Under the pieces are notes generated by a model that saw only the letters and a program-made list of their open reading frames with translations, was not told the DNA's origin and searched no databases. A stretch of 64,000 nt of DNA from Paenibacillus sp. 1011MAR3C5 (GTDB taxonomy: Bacteria > Bacillota > Bacilli > Paenibacillales > Paenibacillaceae): contig NZ_QZCF01000003.1 in the NCBI RefSeq assembly GCF_003591485.1, positions 682,001 to 746,000 of the forward strand, in the 5' to 3' direction. Shown here piece after piece: positions 34,845 through 43,319 of this stretch (position 1 is its first letter; each line of letters starts with the position of its first letter). The position numbers and the translations under genes are program-made.

Positions 34845-35762
34845 TTGACACAGTATGAGGATATTAAGGAAGGCGAGAAGGGTGCCTGGGTTAGTATAGC
34901 TGCTTATATCGCCTTGTCCGCTCTGAAGCTTGTAGCAGGTTATTGGTTCGTATCAGGTGCGCTTGTAGCCGACGGCTACAATAACTTAACAGATATCGTA
35001 GCCTCCGTAGCGGTGCTGGTCGGTCTGCGCATTTCGCAGAAGCCGCCCGACAAGGACCACCCGTACGGCCATTTCCGGGCTGAGACGATCGCGGCACTTA
35101 TAGCGTCATTTATTATGGCGACGGTGGGCATTCAGGTCCTAATTACCGCCGTAAGATCGATCATTGCAGCCGAGCACACGACACCTAATATGATTACGGC
35201 TTGGGTTGCGCTATTTTCGGCTGTATGCATGGGCGGGGTATACGTCTACAATAGCCGTCTGGCCCGCAAGATCAACAACCAAGCGCTGATGGCAGCGGCG
35301 AAGGATAACTTGTCGGACGCCCTGGTGAGCATCGGTGCTGCGATTGGCATTATCGGCTCCCAGTTCGGCATGCCGTGGCTGGACCCCGTTGCAGCGTTGC
35401 TCGTCGGCCTCATTATATGCAAGACTGCGTGGGGCATCTTCTACAGCTCGACCCATGCGCTGACCGACGGCTTCGATGAGAAGGAGCTTAGGACGCTGAG
35501 AGCAACGATCGCCAAAACCAAAGGAGTCATGGCGATTAAGGACATTAAGGCCAGAATTCACGGGAGCAATGTGCTGGTAGACGTCATTGTGCTGGTAGAT
35601 CCCGAATTATCGTTGATCGAGAGCCACCGGATCTGTGATGAGATTGAACGAAGAATGGGCCGGAAGCACAATATTATGGGCGTTCATGTCCATGTCGAGC
35701 CGTTGGAGCAGGACCAAAAGACCGCAGGAGAAGGCTTAAATCCGCTGCCTGAGGGCCGTTAA
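34845..35762 (+). CDS. Cation diffusion facilitator, probably a Mn2+ exporter
   Basis: A 305-residue CDF exporter with six membrane helices (about 20-210) and a cytoplasmic domain ending in a His-containing strand (VHVHVEP). The metal site reads N-x3-D in helix 2 (NNLTD) and D-x3-D in helix 5 (DNLSD). This fits manganese-type members such as MneP/MneS rather than the H-x3-D of zinc exporters. HPYGHFRAET follows helix 2. TTG start after CAGGAGG. No yybP-ykoY riboswitch was recognised upstream. Confidence 0.86.
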   Translation: MTQYEDIKEGEKGAWVSIAAYIALSALKLVAGYWFVSGALVADGYNNLTDIVASVAVLVGLRISQKPPDKDHPYGHFRAETIAALIASFIMATVGIQVLITAVRSIIAAEHTTPNMITAWVALFSAVCMGGVYVYNSRLARKINNQALMAAAKDNLSDALVSIGAAIGIIGSQFGMPWLDPVAALLVGLIICKTAWGIFYSSTHALTDGFDEKELRTLRATIAKTKGVMAIKDIKARIHGSNVLVDVIVLVDPELSLIESHRICDEIERRMGRKHNIMGVHVHVEPLEQDQKTAGEGLNPLPEGR

Positions 35763-35850
35763 GCCGCATGGTAAATGGGACCATATTTTAATAGCAAACA
35801 TAAAAATGAGCATTTAGTCCTACATGATGTATGAGAGAGCCCTAATCTTT

Positions 35851-35864
35851 ATGAGAATTCTCAT
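35851..35864. promoter_or_regulatory. Perfect 14-bp palindrome
   Basis: ATGAGAATTCTCAT lies in the gene-free stretch 35763-36114, about 90 bases after the CDF gene. It could be a regulator half-site pair or part of the 3' end. Nothing else except the terminator at 35923 was recognised in this stretch. Confidence 0.35.
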
Positions 35865-35922
35865 ATTCGGTCTTTAGCCCAATAAGCTCTAAGCATGCAG
35901 GGTTTGGAAAAAGTGAAAAAGG

Positions 35923-35956
35923 AAGGCGTCTCCAAGGATGGAGGCGCCTTTTATTA
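35923..35956 (+). terminator. Terminator after the CDF gene
   Basis: AAGGCGTCTCC (35923-35933) and GGAGGCGCCTT (35940-35950) pair with one G-T, then TTATTAATTTTTTC. It is 160 bases after the gene. Confidence 0.8.
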
Positions 35957-36114
35957 ATTTTTTCTTAGCATTTTTGGGTAATTCCATACTCCCAATTCCG
36001 AAGTCCCCCATTTAGGAACATCGGTCGATGCTTGTTCGAACACGCCAAACTTACAATGGTTGTTGTACACGCCGAACACCGGCACAGCAATCATCATACA
36101 AGGAGGCGTATTGA

Positions 36115-37200
36115 ATGAGATACACCATGAAACACAAAGTCGCTGTTGCGACGATATCGGCTGTTTTGTTGCTAGGCACTGCAGCGGTAATGCCAGCTCC
36201 GGCAGCTTATGCTGCTCAATCAGCCGAGGTGATCTGGGGAGTTAACATGCGTACGGCCCCATCGACTTCCAGCACGGTTATCCGCATGCTGAAGAAAGGC
36301 GAAGATGTAAGCATCATTGAGGAGGCGGGCAGCGGCTGGTATAAAGTAAGCGATACTAGAGGCAAAACAGGATATATCTCTTCCTCTTCCAAATATACGA
36401 AAACAAATTCCACTTCGGATTCATCCTCGTCGAACTCCGGTTCCTCGTCGGAAGCTGTACCGGCTATGAACGCTGTTGTGAAAAAATCGGTTTCGTTCCG
36501 CGAAGGCCCTACGACATCCGCCAAGCGCATTCGTTATCTGAAATCGAACGAGCAAGTTAAGGTGCTGGGCAAAGCAAGCAGCAACTGGTATGAGGTTCTC
36601 GATTCTAACGGCGTAAAAGGATATGTGTCGACTCAGTCGCAATACCTGTCTTTAGGAAACACAGCAGGCAGTGGTAGCGGATCTACGAATACAGGATCAA
36701 ACGGCTCTGGCGGCAGCTCGGGCGGAGATACGGCGACTAAGCCATCTACTCCTTCCTCCAGCGCATCCGTTGAGAAGGTCATCTCGGCCGGCATGAAGTA
36801 TCTGGGCACGCCATATGAGTTCGGCTCTAACCGCAGCTCGACCAAAACCTTCGACTGTTCTGACTTTGTAAGAAGAGCGTTCATCGATGGACTTGGCATT
36901 ACGTTGCCTGCGGATTCCCGCCAGCAAGGCGATTACGTGAAGAAAAAAGGCAACACGACTACGAATATCAATAATCTGAAACGCGGCGATTTGATGTTCT
37001 TCATGTCCTATAAAGGGACAAGCGCATCCGCATACAGCGGTGTCAACAAGTCCTCTGCGCGCATTACGCATGTCGGCATTTACCTGGGAGACGGCAAGAT
37101 CCTGCATACGTACTCCAAAGAAAGCGGCGGCGTAAAAACGAATTCGATTAAAGGCACGCATTGGGAGCATCGCTTCCTATTCGGAGGAAGCGCACTCTAA
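36115..37200 (+). CDS. Secreted NlpC/P60 endopeptidase with two SH3 domains
   Basis: A 361-residue cell-wall hydrolase. The signal peptide (1-34, ending AYAA) is followed by two bacterial SH3 domains (about 36-92 and 118-176) that bind peptidoglycan. A Ser/Gly-rich linker and a C40 peptidase domain (about 220-360) follow. The catalytic triad is Cys248 (FDCSDFV), His319 (RITHVGIYLG) and His331 (ILHTYS). It should cut D-Glu to diaminopimelate bonds in wall peptides. ATG follows AAGGAGGCGTATTGA. Monocistronic, closed by a strong terminator. Confidence 0.93.
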   Translation: MRYTMKHKVAVATISAVLLLGTAAVMPAPAAYAAQSAEVIWGVNMRTAPSTSSTVIRMLKKGEDVSIIEEAGSGWYKVSDTRGKTGYISSSSKYTKTNSTSDSSSSNSGSSSEAVPAMNAVVKKSVSFREGPTTSAKRIRYLKSNEQVKVLGKASSNWYEVLDSNGVKGYVSTQSQYLSLGNTAGSGSGSTNTGSNGSGGSSGGDTATKPSTPSSSASVEKVISAGMKYLGTPYEFGSNRSSTKTFDCSDFVRRAFIDGLGITLPADSRQQGDYVKKKGNTTTNINNLKRGDLMFFMSYKGTSASAYSGVNKSSARITHVGIYLGDGKILHTYSKESGGVKTNSIKGTHWEHRFLFGGSAL

Positions 37201-37228
37201 GAGCAGATACCATATGCGATTGTAAAAA

Positions 37229-37273
37229 AAAGCTATCCCTCATCTCTGCTTCGAGATGGAGGGATAGCTTTTA
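37229..37273. terminator. Bidirectional terminator
   Basis: AAAGCTATCCCTC and GAGGGATAGCTTT form a long stem with an inner ATCTC/GAGAT pair; T-rich on both strands. It ends both convergent genes. Confidence 0.93.
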
Positions 37274-37278
37274 AGCTT

Positions 37279-37959
37279 TTATGAGGATATGTCGTTTTTC
37301 AACTCGGTTGCAGCTATCTGACGCTCGGGTGCTTGTTGACGCTCGTCAACTGTCTGTCGTTCGTCTGCCGACTGAACATCAGACTCTTGCTCCAACTGCT
37401 TCTTCTTGCGGATTCTGCTGCGAACGAATAGAAAAATTGCGATCAATGGAACGCAGATGATAAAGGTATAAAGCGATACGTCCTTTACCATAGATTCTGC
37501 CGCCCGGCCATAGAAGTAGAACAATGCGCCAACTGCGTAAAACTTGACGGCACGCCCTATCGCAGCGTAGCCGATCAGTCGCCATAACGGAAAGTTCAAG
37601 GCGCCGGATAAAATCGTAAATACTTTAAATGGAATTGGCGTAAACGAACCTATCAATATGGCAGCTTCACCGTTTTTTTGGAACCGGCTTGTCGCGGCAT
37701 CGATCCATTCTGTCTTAATAAACCGGTAGAGAACGGATTTACCCATAATTTTACCCAAATAGTAACCGACCGGAGTCCCGATCAAACAGGCGATATATCC
37801 AACCGTTGCAAGCCATAAGGCCGTTGTCGGATTCATAATACTTAATGATACCTGCAAGAAAAAAGCGGGGACCGGAAAAATGACCGCGTCGAGAAAGGAA
37901 TGAACGAACAATCCCAAGGGGCCATAGTCCTTCAGAAAATCAATAAAAGCTTGAAACAT
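37279..37959 (-). CDS. DedA-like (VTT-domain) membrane protein, YqaA type
   Basis: A 226-residue membrane protein of the VTT/DedA superfamily with about five hydrophobic segments. The conserved part includes FLDAVIFPVPAFFLQVSL, GTPVGYYLGKIMG and a GSFTPIPFKVFTILSGALNFPLWRL segment, the re-entrant loop with Pro and Arg/Lys typical of these lipid-scramblase-like transporters. The C-terminal 45 residues are charged and Gln/Glu-rich, probably a disordered cytoplasmic tail. It likely helps translocate a lipid carrier or phospholipid, inferred from the family. A second DedA gene lies at 56936. Confidence 0.86.
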   Translation of the reverse strand: MFQAFIDFLKDYGPLGLFVHSFLDAVIFPVPAFFLQVSLSIMNPTTALWLATVGYIACLIGTPVGYYLGKIMGKSVLYRFIKTEWIDAATSRFQKNGEAAILIGSFTPIPFKVFTILSGALNFPLWRLIGYAAIGRAVKFYAVGALFYFYGRAAESMVKDVSLYTFIICVPLIAIFLFVRSRIRKKKQLEQESDVQSADERQTVDERQQAPERQIAATELKNDISS

Positions 37960-38219
37960 GAGGCAGGCTCCTTTTTGTTCAACATACGTGCTAAGTATAG
38001 CATACAGTTGAGTAGTCGTCGCCTTTTATATAGGACGCAGGTCACAGACGCTATGATGGCGTTTTCACAGGCTGCTCATGATGGCATAACAACGCCCATA
38101 AGTTAACTTACGTGGCGTGTGATCACTGGTTTCAATATTTTTTTGGGTTTAAGACGCATTCTTATGTGATAAGTGGAACTTCCCCTCCGTTTTCGCTGCT
38201 TTGCTCCCCTGTTCGCCTT

Positions 38220-38248
38220 TTGAACTCGTACGGGAGTAGGCGTATAGT
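38220..38248 (+). promoter_or_regulatory. Promoter of the MFS multidrug-type gene
   Basis: TTGAAC (38220-38225), 17 bases, TATAGT (38243-38248). It lies in the 355-base gene-free stretch 37960-38314. Its other end holds a minus-strand TATACT likely belonging to the DedA-like gene; nothing else was recognised there. Confidence 0.65.
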
Positions 38249-38314
38249 GGTACATGACGCGCATACGTTCGGATGGATTTAGTGCGGTTTTTGGCATGAG
38301 GGGAGTGACATCAC

Positions 38315-39514
38315 GTGCAATCCTGGAAAAGAACGATGTGGATTTTATGGTTCGGGGTCCTGTTCTGCAGCTCCAGCTATACGATGTCGGTGCCGTTCCT
38401 GCCGCTGTTTCTGTATGACCTTGGCGTGGATAAAAGCTCCGTTAATTTGTGGGCGGGGATTGTCCATTCCTCAGCTTTCCTGGTTGGTGCCGTCATGGCT
38501 CCGCTGTGGGGGATGCTGGCGGACAAGTTCGGCAAGCGCAAGATGGTGATTCGGGCAGGACTCAGTCTGGCGATCATTTATGCCTTGATCGCTTTTGTGC
38601 AGACACCTTGGCAGCTTGTCGGTGTTCGGATGCTGCATGGTTTCGTCGGAGGATTTGTTCCGGCTTCCATGTCTATCGTCGCAATGATCGCACCGAAGGA
38701 GAAGTTGGGATGGAGCCTCGGCATAATGCAAGCAGGAACGATGACGGGAGGAATTCTAGGCCCGTTGTTTGGCGGATTGCTCGCCGAAGCCTTCGGCATG
38801 CGAAGGTCATTCATCGTGGCAGCCGTTATCATCTTTGCGGCAGCGCTCGCCGTCATTTTTTGGGTGAAGGAAGACAGGAGCGGGGAGACGCAGGTGAAGG
38901 CAAAGGACAAGCAGCCCATTACGTACCGGATGGCATTCCGAAATCGGGCGCTCATTCAAATGCTGCTCATCCTCGTCGTGTTTCAATTATCTCTCAATAT
39001 GATTCAGCCGCTGCTGTCTCTCCATATCGCGGATCTGCAAGGCGGCGAAAAGGGAGCGGTTCTATCGGCGGGGCTTGTCTTGTCGTTGATCGGGATCGCT
39101 GGAATTATCGCGTCGCCGATATGGGGTAGGCTAGGCGAGAGGAAGGGGCATTACCGGATCTTGATCCTGTGTCTCTTGACCGCAGGGACGGTTGTTTGCG
39201 TGCAATATTTTGTAGAAGCGCTGTGGCTGTTCGCGTTCGTGCAATTTGTGTTCGGCTTGTTCATGGCGGGTATCGTCCCGATCATCAATACGCTGATGGT
39301 GCAAAATACGGACGAGCAGTTCCGGGGCAGGTCCTTCGGCCTGACGGCTAGCGCCAACCAGTTCGGCTCCATGCTGGGCCCGCTGCTTGGCGGGCTGCTG
39401 GGTCTATTCCTCGGCATCCACTCGATCTTCGTGGCGACAGGGGTTATCATGGCCGGTACAGGCATGATCGTCTGGATGAGGCGGAGAAGAGAGCGGTCCG
39501 TGGCCCGCTCGTAA
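38315..39514 (+). CDS. MFS multidrug-type efflux transporter
   Basis: A 399-residue, 12-helix major facilitator. The first loop GMLADKFGKRKMVIRAGLSLAII is the family motif A, and GGILGPLFGGLLAEAFGMRRSF in helix 5 matches motif C of drug:H+ antiporters. The second-half loop GRLGERKGHYRIL and TLMVQNTDEQFRGRSFGLTASANQFGSMLGPLLGG are typical of the Bmr/MdtG group. GTG start after GAGGGGAGTG. It stands alone and is followed by a hairpin terminator and the 50-bp repeat array. The drug substrate cannot be predicted. Confidence 0.86.
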   Translation: MQSWKRTMWILWFGVLFCSSSYTMSVPFLPLFLYDLGVDKSSVNLWAGIVHSSAFLVGAVMAPLWGMLADKFGKRKMVIRAGLSLAIIYALIAFVQTPWQLVGVRMLHGFVGGFVPASMSIVAMIAPKEKLGWSLGIMQAGTMTGGILGPLFGGLLAEAFGMRRSFIVAAVIIFAAALAVIFWVKEDRSGETQVKAKDKQPITYRMAFRNRALIQMLLILVVFQLSLNMIQPLLSLHIADLQGGEKGAVLSAGLVLSLIGIAGIIASPIWGRLGERKGHYRILILCLLTAGTVVCVQYFVEALWLFAFVQFVFGLFMAGIVPIINTLMVQNTDEQFRGRSFGLTASANQFGSMLGPLLGGLLGLFLGIHSIFVATGVIMAGTGMIVWMRRRRERSVARS

Positions 39515-39567
39515 CTGCTGGGGGCGCTCTAAGGCTTGCTAGATTGAAACAACGTATTGAAACGAGA

Positions 39568-39624
39568 AAGAACCATATTCTTCATGGAGGGAGTTACTCC
39601 CTAACATGATGATATGGTTCTTTT
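39568..39624 (+). terminator. Terminator after the MFS gene
   Basis: AAGAACCATAT pairs with ATATGGTTCTT, with an inner GGGAG/CTCCC stem, then TT. It lies about 50 bases after the stop. Confidence 0.75.
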
Positions 39625-39660
39625 CATATTATGATGAAAGTTTGTTCCAACGGTTGGGAT

Positions 39661-39675
39661 TGCGCAAATTGCGCA
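39661..39675. repeat. Perfect palindrome TGCGCAA-A-TTGCGCA
   Basis: A 15-base palindrome three bases before the first unit of the 50-bp array. It does not share the array sequence. Confidence 0.6.
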
Positions 39676-39677
39676 CC

Positions 39678-40115
39678 ATTAAGTCGATCATACCGACTTA
39701 CACGCTCGCAACGAGCCGCTCCGTTTCATTAGGTCGGCCACACCGACTTAATATTCCCACTGAGCTAGATTGGTTCAATTAAGTCAGCCACACCGACTTA
39801 ATGTTCCCTCTGAGCTAGATTGGTGCAATTAAGTCGGCCACACCGACTTAATATTCCCACTGAGCTAGATTGGTTCAATTAAGTGGCCACACCGACTTAA
39901 TGTTCACACTGAGCTAGATTGGTTCAATTAAGTCGGCCACACCGACTTAATGTTCCCTCTGAGCTAGATTGGTGCAATTAAGTCGGCGACACCGACTTAA
40001 TGTTCCCTCTGAGCTAGATATGCTCAATTAGGTCGGCCACACCGACTTAATGTTCACACTGAGCTAGATATGTTCAATTAAGTCGGCGACACCGACTTAA
40101 ACGCTCGGAACGAGC
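39678..40115. repeat. Nine-copy 50-bp palindromic repeat array
   Basis: Units start at 39678, 39728, 39778, 39828, 39878, 39927, 39977, 40027 and 40077 (one is 49 bases). Each has the core AAGTCGGCCACACCGACTT, a 7-bp stem with a 5-base loop, followed in inner copies by a shared CTGAGCTAGAT spacer. The first and last copies have instead ACGCTCGCAACGAGC or ACGCTCGGAACGAGC, itself a small hairpin. Spacers are alike, so it is not CRISPR. It fills most of the 622-base gap 39515-40136 between convergent genes. Confidence 0.9.
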
Positions 40116-40136
40116 TGGAGTCAGCGCCATCTCCGC

Positions 40137-41561
40137 CTAGTCTCGCAGCTGGCGGCGGGATACGCCGCTTTGCTGGGCGGCGGCTACGACTCTGCGCCGT
40201 ACTTCCTCTACGATCTTCGTATTGAACACGCTAGGTATAATGTACATGCGGTTCAGCTCTTCGTCGCTGATGACGGAAGCAATCGCTTCGGCTGCTGCAA
40301 GCTTCATCGGCTCGTTGATTTCGGAAGCGCGGCTATCGAGCGCTCCACGGAAGATGCCCGGGAAGCAAAGCACATTGTTGATCTGGTTCGGATAGTCGGA
40401 GCGTCCTGTTGCAATGACGCCAACGATATCCTCGATCAACTCGGGACGAATCTCCGGCTCTGGGTTCGCCATGGCGAATACGATGGGATCAGGCGCCATG
40501 CTTGCAACATGCTCTCTTGTCAGCAGGCGGCCAGCCGATACGCCGATGAACACGTCCGCTCCCTCCAGCGCTTCCTTCAGTCCGCCCTTGCGGCGTTCCG
40601 GATTCGTATTCTGCGCATACCATTGCCACATCGGATGATCATACGTCTCATCGGCAGACAGAATGCCCGGGCGATCGATGCCGATCACGTTGCGTGCGCC
40701 GCCGGCGAGCAGCATCTTCGTGCAGGCTGTGCCTGCCGCGCCAATGCCGCATACGACGATGCGGGCTTCGCTTAACGTGCGGCCGGTCAGCTTCAGCGCA
40801 TTCAGCAGGCCGGCATAGAGGACAACGGCCGTTCCATGCTGATCATCATGAAACACCGGGATATCGAGCTCTTCACGCAGCCGCTGCTCAATCTCGAAGC
40901 AGCGCGGAGCGGAGATGTCCTCCAGGTTGATGCCGCCGAAGCCGGGAGCGAGATGCTTGACGGCCGCGATCACTTCTTCGGTGTCTTGTGTATCGAGGCA
41001 GATCGGGAAGGCATCCACATCGGCGAATTGCTTGAACAGCATCGCCTTTCCCTCCATAACCGGCATCGCGGCATACGGCCCGATATTGCCAAGGCCCAGC
41101 ACGGCGCTGCCATCAGAGACGACGGCTACTGTATTGCGCTTGATCGTAAGTGTATGGGCCTTGGACGGTTCTTCATGGATGGCTTGGCATACTCTGGCTA
41201 CGTCAGGGGTGTAAACTCTGGACAGATCGTCGCGGTTTTGAATCGGTGTCTTCGGCTGAATCGTAATTTTACCGCCAAGATGAAGCAGGAACGTACGGTC
41301 AGAGATATGAAGCAACCGGATGCCCGGTACGGAGCGCAGCGCTTCTGTCAGCCGTTCGGAGGCGCCTTGCTCGGTAATTTTAACCGTTAAGTCCCGTACG
41401 CTTTTATTCTTGTCGGTATGTATGACGTCAATGGCGACAATATCGCCTTTTGCTTGCTCGATTGCGGTAGCGGCCTTGCCGAACTGGGCTTTTTCTGTGT
41501 CGATTTCAAGCCTGAGAATAATCGTTTTGCCATCTGTCATTTGTGATTGCATGCCTGTCAC
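40137..41561 (-). CDS. NAD-type malic enzyme with N-terminal ACT domain
   Basis: A 474-residue enzyme that oxidatively decarboxylates malate to pyruvate. An ACT-like regulatory domain (about 12-90, LRLEIDTEKAQFGKAATAIEQAKG) precedes the catalytic part. There YTPDVARVCQAI, SDGSAVLGLGNIGPYAAMPVMEGKAMLFK, EDISAPRCFEIE and FHDDQHGTA carry the Tyr, Lys and metal-binding acids. GIGAAGTAC is the nucleotide-binding loop. The ACT domain suggests allosteric control by a small ligand. The start is uncertain: GTG 41561 lies close to AAGGGAG, and ATG 41552 is possible. Confidence 0.93.
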   Translation of the reverse strand: MTGMQSQMTDGKTIILRLEIDTEKAQFGKAATAIEQAKGDIVAIDVIHTDKNKSVRDLTVKITEQGASERLTEALRSVPGIRLLHISDRTFLLHLGGKITIQPKTPIQNRDDLSRVYTPDVARVCQAIHEEPSKAHTLTIKRNTVAVVSDGSAVLGLGNIGPYAAMPVMEGKAMLFKQFADVDAFPICLDTQDTEEVIAAVKHLAPGFGGINLEDISAPRCFEIEQRLREELDIPVFHDDQHGTAVVLYAGLLNALKLTGRTLSEARIVVCGIGAAGTACTKMLLAGGARNVIGIDRPGILSADETYDHPMWQWYAQNTNPERRKGGLKEALEGADVFIGVSAGRLLTREHVASMAPDPIVFAMANPEPEIRPELIEDIVGVIATGRSDYPNQINNVLCFPGIFRGALDSRASEINEPMKLAAAEAIASVISDEELNRMYIIPSVFNTKIVEEVRRRVVAAAQQSGVSRRQLRD

Positions 41562-41643
41562 GATCTCCCTTCAAATGTGCAGTATCGGTATCAATCAAGC
41601 CATCTTCAATTATGCCCCAAAGCAGCGGTGAAAAACAAAGCCG

Positions 41644-42759
41644 TCACTGCATGAGCTGCAGTACGGCCTCGGGACATTTTTTGGGATCATATTGAAGCGC
41701 GCGCTTCTGGAGCAGGCCTTCGCGAAAGGCGGTTGCCGCCGCTTTGTCATGGATAAGCTGGAACCACCGGTTTACCGTATCATTCGAATTTAGCATCTCA
41801 CCGAACCCGTTCTGGATGAAGTATTCGCAATTCTCTTCCTCCTGGCCCGGTATCGGCTCGTAAAACAGCATCGGCAGCGCCTTGCTCATGCCTTCAGTGC
41901 AAGTCATGCCACCGGGCTTGGTCACCAGCAGATCGGCTGCTTCCATCAGCTTGTGAACATCGCGCGTAAAACCTAAAATACGAATGTTCTGGTGCTGGAA
42001 CATGGGATCGCCCAGCATTTTTTCCTTCATCTTCTCGTTGGAGCCTACACAAAAGATTAATTGCGTCGTCTCGCGCCACTTGGTCATGTACGATAAGGCA
42101 TTGTCTTCATACAGGATACCCCAGCCACCGCCCATAATGAGTACCGTCGGCATATCCTTCAGATCGTATTCCTCGCGTATAACATCCTTGCTGTATGTAA
42201 TCCAGAAATTGGGATGCACAGGTATGCCTGTTACTTCCACTCGTTCCGGCATTACGCCCTTCTCCACAAGACGGCGTTTCACGTCAGGGGACGAAACCAG
42301 ATAATGATTCACTTCCTGGTTGACCCAGGAGCCATGTGCGTCGTAATCGGTTATAAGCGTATATAAAGGAATATCCAGTCCGAGCCGCTTCAACCTTGCA
42401 ACGACAGTATTAGGGACGGGATGGGTGCATACGATAAGATCCGGCTTAAGCTGTGCGATAACCTGTGACGTCTGTGTATAAAACATCCGGTGAAGCGCAA
42501 GCTGTGCCAAGCGGTTCGTCGGTTTCTTATAATTGCTGCGGTACATCATGCCTACCATCTTGGGCTGCGAGCTTACCGTTCTCCGGTAGGCTGACACGAT
42601 CAACGGTCCGATTACCGGGTTTAAAAATTTACCTAGCTCAATGACTCGAGCCGAGATGCTGGGGCATATCTGCTTTAATCCTACCGCCAGCGCGTTTGCT
42701 GCTTGCGTATGGCCGGAGCCGAACCCCTCTGAGAGCAGCAGCACTCTCTTCTTGCGCAT
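41644..42759 (-). CDS. UgtP/MGDG-synthase type glycosyltransferase
   Basis: A GT28-family enzyme of 371 residues. The N-terminal MGDG-synthase domain has LLLSEGFGSGHTQAANALAVGL; the acceptor region and THPVPNTVVA lie in the middle. The donor-binding C-terminal part is LIMGGGWG, ILGFTRDVHKLMEAADLLVTKPGGMTCTEGMSKALPMLFYEPIPGQEEEN. Related proteins glucosylate diacylglycerol to make glycolipid anchors for lipoteichoic acid. The acceptor here is inferred. The gene is divergent from kapB and downstream of it lies the malic enzyme gene. Confidence 0.88.
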   Translation of the reverse strand: MRKKRVLLLSEGFGSGHTQAANALAVGLKQICPSISARVIELGKFLNPVIGPLIVSAYRRTVSSQPKMVGMMYRSNYKKPTNRLAQLALHRMFYTQTSQVIAQLKPDLIVCTHPVPNTVVARLKRLGLDIPLYTLITDYDAHGSWVNQEVNHYLVSSPDVKRRLVEKGVMPERVEVTGIPVHPNFWITYSKDVIREEYDLKDMPTVLIMGGGWGILYEDNALSYMTKWRETTQLIFCVGSNEKMKEKMLGDPMFQHQNIRILGFTRDVHKLMEAADLLVTKPGGMTCTEGMSKALPMLFYEPIPGQEEENCEYFIQNGFGEMLNSNDTVNRWFQLIHDKAAATAFREGLLQKRALQYDPKKCPEAVLQLMQ

Positions 42760-42923
42760 ATACTCACCTACTTTTCTATTTCCATATTACTTCTCAGGTT
42801 AGGTTTATACAAGCGTGGATGTTCTGCTTGTCAATAAATTAACGTTCCTTTACATTGTAATCACATGCTTGTTTATGAATTCATTGTAGATGAAGTAAAA
42901 AACGTTAGATTCAGGAGGGATAC

Positions 42924-43319
42924 ATGATGTCTAGTTATGAGGAACCATTCCGCTGCGAAGTTGGAAATATAGTTAAGGCCAAAGTCCGTTCGGGCGTATA
43001 TGTAGGTGAGGTTGTCGAGCTTAACGCTCCGCGTGCGCTCGTCAAAGTGCTGGCAGTGCTCAAGCATCCGGAGCAGGGCGATCTTCATCAGCCCTACAAC
43101 CCGGATGTTGCGATGTTCCATGAACGCCGCGCCTTAAGCTACACAGAAAAAACAACAGTCCTTATCAGAGACTTGCAAAGCTACGCGGGAGCGGTGCCGG
43201 ATTACCGGGAGTCGCTACATGCGGCAGTTGCAGCCGAGATCGAGTCTCTCGACCGTCTGAACCGCTGGACAGCCAAGAGCCTGGAGACGATGATCGGATT
43301 GCAAAAGGACTACAAGTAA
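42924..43319 (+). CDS. kapB: Kinase-associated protein KapB
   Basis: A protein of about 130 residues matching KapB, which in B. subtilis is needed for KinB-dependent entry into sporulation. The N-terminal SH3-like half (GNIVKAKVRSGVYVGEVVEL, RALVKVLAVLKHPEQGDLHQP) and the helical C-terminal half are as expected. No lipobox is visible. In B. subtilis kapB follows kinB; here the KinB-type kinase is 23 kb away. Start ATG 42924 or 42927, both close after AGGAGGG. Confidence 0.88.
   Translation: MMSSYEEPFRCEVGNIVKAKVRSGVYVGEVVELNAPRALVKVLAVLKHPEQGDLHQPYNPDVAMFHERRALSYTEKTTVLIRDLQSYAGAVPDYRESLHAAVAAEIESLDRLNRWTAKSLETMIGLQKDYK

Noticed and set aside
35957..36114. c-di-AMP (ydaO) riboswitch before the NlpC/P60 gene
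   Set aside because: Wall hydrolases often have one, but no matching conserved blocks were seen.
39678..40115. CRISPR array
   Set aside because: The intervening segments are nearly identical between copies rather than unique, the core is a short palindrome, and no cas gene is in the window.
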